Source: an uncultured Armatimonadota bacterium (GTDB lineage: Bacteria; Armatimonadota; UBA5829; DTJY01). Taken from it: a DNA stretch of 25,045 nt. The stretch covers positions 1 to 25,045 of the forward strand of contig CALNCU010000041.1 in NCBI GenBank assembly GCA_937875395.1, in the 5' to 3' direction. Shown piece by piece: positions 20,948 to 25,045 of this stretch; position 1 is the first letter of the stretch, and every line of letters starts with the position of its first letter. The position numbers and the translations under genes were made by a program. The notes beneath the pieces were generated by a model, which saw only the letters and a program-made list of their open reading frames with translations, was not told the origin of the DNA and made no database searches.

Positions 20948-22345
20948 ATGGCTGAAGGACAGGTAATAGAGATAGTTGGGCCGGTTGTAGACTGCAAATT
21001 CCCGCCAAACGAACTGCCGGAAATTCTAAATGCAATTAAAATAGAAGATGCAGAGCGCGGCATAAACCTTACCGTAGAGGTAGCCCAGCTTCTTGGGAAT
21101 GATATTGTGCGGTGCGTAGCCATGTCCGGCACAGACGGCCTTGTGCGCGGCATGAAGGCCACAGATACAGGCGGCCCCATCACCGTCCCCGTTGGAGAAG
21201 AGACTCTGGGCCGGGTATTCAACCTGCTTGGCGAAACCATAGACCACGGAGAGCCCCTGGAGGTAAAGGAGCGGTACCCAATCCACCGCCCTGCCCCAAC
21301 ATTTGAAGAGCAGAGCTCCGTAATAGAACAGTTTGAGACCGGGCTTAAGGTAATAGACCTGCTCTGCCCCTACGCAAAAGGCGGCAAGGTAGGCCTGTTT
21401 GGCGGCGCCGGCGTGGGAAAGACGGTTCTAATTCAAGAACTTATAAGAAACATAGCCACAGAGCACGGAGGCGTCTCCGTCTTTGCCGGCGTAGGCGAAC
21501 GTACCCGGGAAGGCAACGACCTCTGGCTTGAGATGAAAGACAGCGGCGTTATAGCCAAAACCACAATGGTCTTCGGCCAGATGAACGAGCCGCCCGGAGC
21601 AAGGCTTAGAGTAGGGCTTACGGCGCTCAGCATGGCAGAATACTTCCGTGACGAGCTTGGCCAGGACGTTCTGCTCTTTATAGACAACATCTTCCGTTTT
21701 GTGCAGGCGGGGGCAGAAGTCTCCGCCCTGCTTGGGAGGATGCCCTCTGCAGTAGGTTACCAGCCCACCCTTGCAACAGAGATGGGCGCGCTCCAAGAGC
21801 GAATCACCTCTACAAAGAAGGGTTCCGTAACATCCATCCAGGCAATCTACGTTCCGGCGGACGACCCAACAGACCCGGCGCCGGCAACAACCTTCGCCCA
21901 CCTGGACGCAACCACCTACCTGGAGCGGCGCATAGTGGAACAGGGAATCTACCCGGCGGTAGACCCGCTTGTATCCACATCCAGAATCCTTGACCCCCAG
22001 ATTGTGGGGAAGGAGCATTACAGCGTGGCAAGGCAGGTGCAGGCAATTCTGCAGCGCTACCGTGAGCTTCAGGATATCATAGCCATCCTGGGTATTGATG
22101 AACTCTCTGATGAAGATAAAATTATTGTTGCGCGGGCAAGAAAGATTCAGCTCTTCTTCTCGCAGCCCAACTTTGTTGCAGAGCAGTTCACCGGCATCCC
22201 CGGGCGGTACGTATCCAGAGAAGAGACCATCCGCGGCTTCAAGGAACTGGTGGAAGGCCGGCATGACAACCTGCCGGAGCAGGCATTCTTTATGGTTGGC
22301 GGCATAGATGAAGTAGTAGAAAAAGCCGCCCAGATGAGAGAATAA
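20948..22345 (+). CDS. atpD: F-type ATP synthase subunit beta (catalytic)
   Basis: 465 residues. The catalytic subunit making ATP from ADP and phosphate. Walker A is GGAGVGKT (152-159); the catalytic glutamate is E184 in GVGERTREG; Walker B is LLFIDNIFRF, followed by GRMPSAVGYQPTL and RITSTKKGSVTSIQA. The DELSDED segment (near residue 380) is the beta 'DELSEED' motif that contacts gamma. All catalytic residues are intact. GGAGGAG lies about 6 nt before the ATG. A 96-nt structured gap separates it from atpG, and atpC starts 6 nt after its stop. Confidence 0.98.
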   Translation: MAEGQVIEIVGPVVDCKFPPNELPEILNAIKIEDAERGINLTVEVAQLLGNDIVRCVAMSGTDGLVRGMKATDTGGPITVPVGEETLGRVFNLLGETIDHGEPLEVKERYPIHRPAPTFEEQSSVIEQFETGLKVIDLLCPYAKGGKVGLFGGAGVGKTVLIQELIRNIATEHGGVSVFAGVGERTREGNDLWLEMKDSGVIAKTTMVFGQMNEPPGARLRVGLTALSMAEYFRDELGQDVLLFIDNIFRFVQAGAEVSALLGRMPSAVGYQPTLATEMGALQERITSTKKGSVTSIQAIYVPADDPTDPAPATTFAHLDATTYLERRIVEQGIYPAVDPLVSTSRILDPQIVGKEHYSVARQVQAILQRYRELQDIIAILGIDELSDEDKIIVARARKIQLFFSQPNFVAEQFTGIPGRYVSREETIRGFKELVEGRHDNLPEQAFFMVGGIDEVVEKAAQMRE

Positions 22346-22351
22346 TCAGAT

Positions 22352-22762
22352 ATGGCGGAAAGAACCTTCAAGCTGGAAGTGGTAACCCCGGAGCGCCTTG
22401 CATTAAAAGAAGAGGCGGTCTCTATTATAGTGCCCGGAGTGGAAGGCTCTATTGGCATTCTGGCGCACCGCGCGCCCATAATGTCAGAGCTTACCCTTGG
22501 GCAGGTAAAGGTTAGGTATAAGGAAGATGTAACCGTCCGCTACGCCATTTCCGGCGGATTCATGGAGGCAGCGGAAAACACCGTCAGGATTCTTGCAGAC
22601 TCCTTTGAATCTGCAAAAGAGATAGACGTAGCCCGCGCAGAGGCCGCCCTTAAAAGGGCGCAGGAGAGGCTGGCAGCCAAATCCAGCGATATAGACATGG
22701 CAAGGGCGGAAGCCGCCTTAAGAAGAGCCCTGAACAGGCTCCGGGTTGCCCGCGGAGAGTAA
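22352..22762 (+). CDS. atpC: F-type ATP synthase subunit epsilon
   Basis: 136 residues, the normal length. The N-terminal beta-sandwich (FKLEVVTPERLALKEEAVSI, then VPGVEGSIGILAHRAP) binds gamma and the c-ring, and the C-terminal Ala/Glu/Arg-rich two-helix hairpin (EIDVARAEAALKRAQERLAA, then ARAEAALRRALNRLRV) can inhibit ATP hydrolysis. It is the last recognisable subunit gene of the operon. A ribosome site is weak (AGAGAATAATC overlaps the atpD end), suggesting coupling to atpD. The next gene starts 40 nt later on the same strand. Confidence 0.95.
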   Translation: MAERTFKLEVVTPERLALKEEAVSIIVPGVEGSIGILAHRAPIMSELTLGQVKVRYKEDVTVRYAISGGFMEAAENTVRILADSFESAKEIDVARAEAALKRAQERLAAKSSDIDMARAEAALRRALNRLRVARGE

Positions 22763-22802
22763 TTGTTGTATTATAGGCCAATATTCTAATCAGGAGAGAG
22801 CC

Positions 22803-23756
22803 ATGCGGGATTCTGATAAAACCAGAACCGTAAAGAGCATCCTTCGTTCTGTTAGAGATCTTAACCCGGATATCTCCGAGAGGGAGGCTGAACGCCTCTT
22901 TGTTACAGCCTTAATAGGGAGCACCCCGGAAGAGATAAGCGCCATACGCAGCCACCTTATGGGGCAAAACCCCGGCCCGGAGGAACTTGAGAAGGCTGCA
23001 GGGATGATAAGGGCCTACCTTACCCCCATAGACCAGGTACAGCTTAATGCCATTGCAAGAGCAGATATAGTCTTTGTTACCCCCGGCGCACAGGGCGCGC
23101 TTGCAACCCGTCCCAGAAAAGCCTACGTATTTGACCCCAACCACCCGGAAGATTCCATAAAACGCATAGCAGGCGAACTTTGGGCGCACGATTACAGGCT
23201 CTCCATTGCGCGGCACTTCCCGGCCTTCAGGCAGGATTTTGGAAGGCGTATTGTTCAGCAGATTACACTGGAAAACACCTTTTTTGTTGTTGCAACGGGG
23301 CTTGGCACTGTGGTGCCAAACATACTTGCGCCCTTAATAGGGGTGGCGGAGGCCGTAAGCGATACCGTTTTTCTAACCGCAAACCAGATACGCATGCTCT
23401 TCATGCTTGGGGCGGCCTTTGGAATAAAGACCGGCTACCGTGCGCAGTGGAAAGAGATATCCTCCATTCTGGGAGCAGCTTTTGGCTGGAGGTCTCTTGC
23501 AAGGAGCGTAGTCTCCGTAGTACCCTTCGGCGGCGGGGTGGTGTTTAAAGGGAATATTGCATACGCCGGAACCATGGCGGTGGGCCACGGCATTATCTTT
23601 CTCTACGCCAACGGGCAGCGTATGACCAGGCAGGAGATAGCTCTGGAGTTTAAAAGATACTACTCGGAGGCAGTGGAGTTTGTCCGGTCTGTTGCCGGGC
23701 GCCTGCGTCCGTCCGCATCTGCGGCAGAAGAATCTGAACCCGGTTCGGATTCCTGA
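22803..23756 (+). CDS. DUF697-like membrane protein, function unknown
   Basis: 317 residues. The N-terminal third is soluble and helical (DLNPDISEREAERLFVTALI, then EEISAIRSHLMGQNPGPEEL). From about residue 157 on it has Gly/Ala-rich hydrophobic helices (FFVVATGLGTVVPNILAPLI, ANQIRMLFMLGAAFGIKTGY, SILGAAFGWRSLARSVVSVV, AGTMAVGHGIIFLYANGQ) that resemble the DUF697 domain, found fused to or beside GTPases; no GTPase motif is present here. ATG 22803 has AGGAGAG 6 nt upstream, and a frame open further upstream lacks one. It lies 40 nt after atpC and may be transcribed with the ATP synthase operon. Its last 97 nt overlap the convergent vanW-family gene. Its role is unknown. Confidence 0.75.
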   Translation: MRDSDKTRTVKSILRSVRDLNPDISEREAERLFVTALIGSTPEEISAIRSHLMGQNPGPEELEKAAGMIRAYLTPIDQVQLNAIARADIVFVTPGAQGALATRPRKAYVFDPNHPEDSIKRIAGELWAHDYRLSIARHFPAFRQDFGRRIVQQITLENTFFVVATGLGTVVPNILAPLIGVAEAVSDTVFLTANQIRMLFMLGAAFGIKTGYRAQWKEISSILGAAFGWRSLARSVVSVVPFGGGVVFKGNIAYAGTMAVGHGIIFLYANGQRMTRQEIALEFKRYYSEAVEFVRSVAGRLRPSASAAEESEPGSDS

Positions 23757-24682
23757 AGCCTTATTATACCTTGAACTGCAGGAAGGCTCGGAAGCGGCTC
23801 TACAGCCGGGATTGAAACCGGCGGCACTCGCATAATCTTATCCCTTGGCGCAACCTCATCACGGCTTACCACCTCGCGGCTCACTACCCTGACGCCCTCT
23901 TTTATTATCCGCAGAGTAGTCACCGTAAACCCAGGCACGGCCTTCTGGTCTACAGCCACCTCCCCTTCCGGAACCTCCGGGTCTTCCGTCTCTATTATCT
24001 TAAAGGGGATCTCCTGGTAGTTCTCTGTAACAACCTCAATTATGCGGCCGGGCTTTTTAGCGCCGAATATAGAGACGGCGAGCACATCATCCTCTACAAC
24101 AGCACGAATATATATGGGAGTGCCCGTATTGTTTTTGAAGGCCAGGTCCGCAGAGCCAAACGCCACTGCAGAATCCAGCCCCGGCTCTGCATAAGAGACC
24201 CTGCCGGAGTGCGGCCTGCGCTCCAAAATCTTAAGCCCCGTCTCAAGCGCCGCCCTGTAGAGCAGCGTGGAGACAATGCAAATCCCCCCTCCAATCCCGG
24301 TTACAACCTTACCGGAAGAGTACATAAGCCCCGGCCTGTAGCCCTTACCCTCTGTACGGACACCCACGGTATTGTTAAATGAAAAAACCTCGCCCGGATG
24401 CACTACTGAAAGGTCTACCGCGGCGGCGGCCAGCCTTACATTCTCCCTCATATCTTCGCCCTGGTGTTCAAGCGGAATGCTGCCGCACCAGAGCAGATCT
24501 GAGACCTCTGCATGAGCCACCTTATGCATATGAGCCACGCTGTGCGTGTTCTCATTCCAGCCCGGAAATCCCTTAAGCTCACCCTTGCGGCCGGATGCCG
24601 GATGCCTGAGTCCAAAGCCCAGAACTACCAGCACCGTAAGCATAAGGCATGCAAATGTACGAATGTAATGTGTAATACGCAA
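23660..24682 (-). CDS. VanW-family protein with G5-like C-terminal domain
   Basis: 340 residues. Residues 8-24 are a signal or anchor segment after a basic start (MRITHYIRTF). Residues about 78-200 are the VanW domain (NVRLAAAAVDLSVVHPGEVF, SFNNTVGVRTEGKGYRPG and GIGGGICIVSTLLYRAAL); the usual Gln of GGGICQVS is replaced by Ile. Residues about 215-288 look like a G5-type domain (NYQEIPFKIIETEDP, then VTTLRIIKEGVRVVSREVV). VanW proteins are extracellular or wall-associated, and some lie in vancomycin-resistance clusters, but most, including probably this one, are not resistance genes. TTG 24682 with GGGAG 6 nt upstream puts the anchor at the N-terminus; a TTG at 24766 would add 28 hydrophilic residues first. 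The tail (about 309-340) is low-complexity and overlaps the convergent gene. Confidence 0.85.
   Translation of the reverse strand: MRITHYIRTFACLMLTVLVVLGFGLRHPASGRKGELKGFPGWNENTHSVAHMHKVAHAEVSDLLWCGSIPLEHQGEDMRENVRLAAAAVDLSVVHPGEVFSFNNTVGVRTEGKGYRPGLMYSSGKVVTGIGGGICIVSTLLYRAALETGLKILERRPHSGRVSYAEPGLDSAVAFGSADLAFKNNTGTPIYIRAVVEDDVLAVSIFGAKKPGRIIEVVTENYQEIPFKIIETEDPEVPEGEVAVDQKAVPGFTVTTLRIIKEGVRVVSREVVSRDEVAPRDKIMRVPPVSIPAVEPLPSLPAVQGIIRLQESEPGSDSSAADADGRRRPATDRTNSTASE
23730..23752. repeat. 23-bp near-perfect palindrome inside the convergent gene overlap
   Basis: GAATCTGAACC (23730-23740), central C, GGTTCGGATTC (23742-23752): 11-bp arms with a single G-T mismatch. It lies in the coding frame of both the DUF697-like gene (plus) and the vanW-family gene (minus) and gives the same octapeptide ESEPGSDS in both. 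Confidence 0.85.
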
Positions 24683-25045
24683 AGACCTCTCCCTTGCAGA
24701 ACCTCCGCCAATTAACCCGGCGAACCTTATAATTCTAACATATTCACCGCACCCTATGCCAGCCAATTTACACGCCGCTTCAATCCCCAGGCACGGTAGT
24801 ATTCTGTAAACTTAAATTTGCAAGTTCAAACAAGGCTTCGGCAGCGACGCTTCGCTCTGCGACCGAAGTATCGCCCCGGAGGTTGATGCCTCTTGCTTTG
24901 GCGACGGCACCTTCGGCTCGTGGGCCGAAGCATCGTACAAATCCCTAACATTCGCACCCCTCCAATACCTGTCAGCAACAGCCAGATGAGGCCTGGGTAG
25001 TGCCGGAGAGGAGCATAGGCGGGTGGGCGGGTTAGGCTCCCGGAG
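24683..25045. other. 363-nt intergenic region at the right end of the window
   Basis: No convincing gene. On the minus strand upstream of the vanW-family gene I see only a weak promoter candidate (TTGGCT, 18-nt spacer, TATGTT, about 24767-24738). From 24803 it holds the second copy of the repeat element. The last 60 nt (G-rich, gggtgggcgggtt) have no recognised feature; any gene they belong to lies beyond the window. Confidence 0.5.
24803..24946. repeat. Intergenic repeat element, copy 2 (of 2)
   Basis: Collinear with 15169-~15312 as described there: TCTGTWAACTTAAATTTGC at 24803, CTCTGC at 24855, AAGTATC at 24866, GCTTTG at 24895, GGCACCT at 24906 and the looser match near 24927. This copy carries different hairpins from copy 1: GCTTCGG with CCGAAG around 24834-24868 and CTTCGG (24911-24916) with CCGAAG (24924-24929). 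Boundaries are approximate. Confidence 0.6.

Noticed and set aside
23738..23754. GGTTCGGATTCC as a tRNA T-arm
   Set aside because: It is part of the 23-bp palindrome inside two coding frames; no acceptor stem, anticodon arm or D-arm surrounds it.
23660..24682. VanW as a glycopeptide-resistance gene
   Set aside because: No vanA/B-type ligase, vanH, vanX or two-component genes are nearby; VanW-domain proteins are common outside resistance clusters.

Overview
This is a 25 kb stretch of a bacterial chromosome. It is moderately G+C-rich, densely packed and mostly transcribed left to right. It contains housekeeping and energy-metabolism genes rather than an accessory island. I see no insertion sequence, prophage, CRISPR array, rRNA or tRNA. 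The bacterial signature is clear: an F-type ATP synthase operon, dnaX-ybaB-recR, a LacI regulator, and a large SRP RNA with an Alu domain placed directly upstream of dnaX as in Bacillus-type genomes. The mixture of a three-gene 2-oxoacid:ferredoxin oxidoreductase, PdxS/PdxT, VanW, a large SRP RNA, many TTG starts and frequent ATA codons would fit a Gram-positive-related or deep-branching lineage such as Armatimonadota. That assignment is a guess; I cannot fix the phylum from sequence alone.

Layout. Bases 1-570 hold the 3' end of a protein gene entering from the left edge. Bases 705-2300 (minus strand) carry a LacI-family regulator, with a good terminator at 631-664, and upstream of it an HNH endonuclease gene. 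Bases 2301-2867 form a divergent intergenic region with two near-consensus promoters pointing in opposite directions. The minus-strand promoter drives about 200 nt of RNA that ends in a strong terminator only about 50 nt before the HNH gene: a candidate attenuator or small RNA. Bases 2868-5791 encode an ABC exporter (ATPase and permease) plus a membrane-anchored TPR protein, closed by a strong terminator. Bases 5924-8990 hold the SRP RNA, dnaX, ybaB/ebfC and recR. Bases 9053-11790 encode gamma, alpha and beta subunits of a ferredoxin-dependent 2-oxoacid oxidoreductase with no delta (ferredoxin) gene among them. Bases 11879-15120 hold a small membrane protein, pdxS and pdxT (vitamin B6 synthesis), and a membrane-anchored beta-propeller gene overlapping pdxT.

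Bases 15519-22762 are a complete ATP synthase operon in the order atpZ, atpI, atpB, atpE, atpF, atpH, atpA, atpG, atpD, atpC, with structured RNA gaps, notably 194 nt between atpE and atpF. The c subunit keeps a Gln/Glu/Ser/Tyr set reminiscent of sodium-binding rotors. A DUF697-like membrane protein follows 40 nt after atpC, and a VanW-family gene converges on it with a 97-bp tail-to-tail overlap.

The least explained items are: (i) the structured minus-strand RNA before the HNH gene; (ii) a roughly 140-bp intergenic element present as two diverged, collinear copies (15169-~15312 and 24803-~24946); (iii) an in-frame palindrome at the DUF697/vanW junction that encodes the same octapeptide on both strands; (iv) the missing delta subunit; and (v) the possible sodium-type c-ring.
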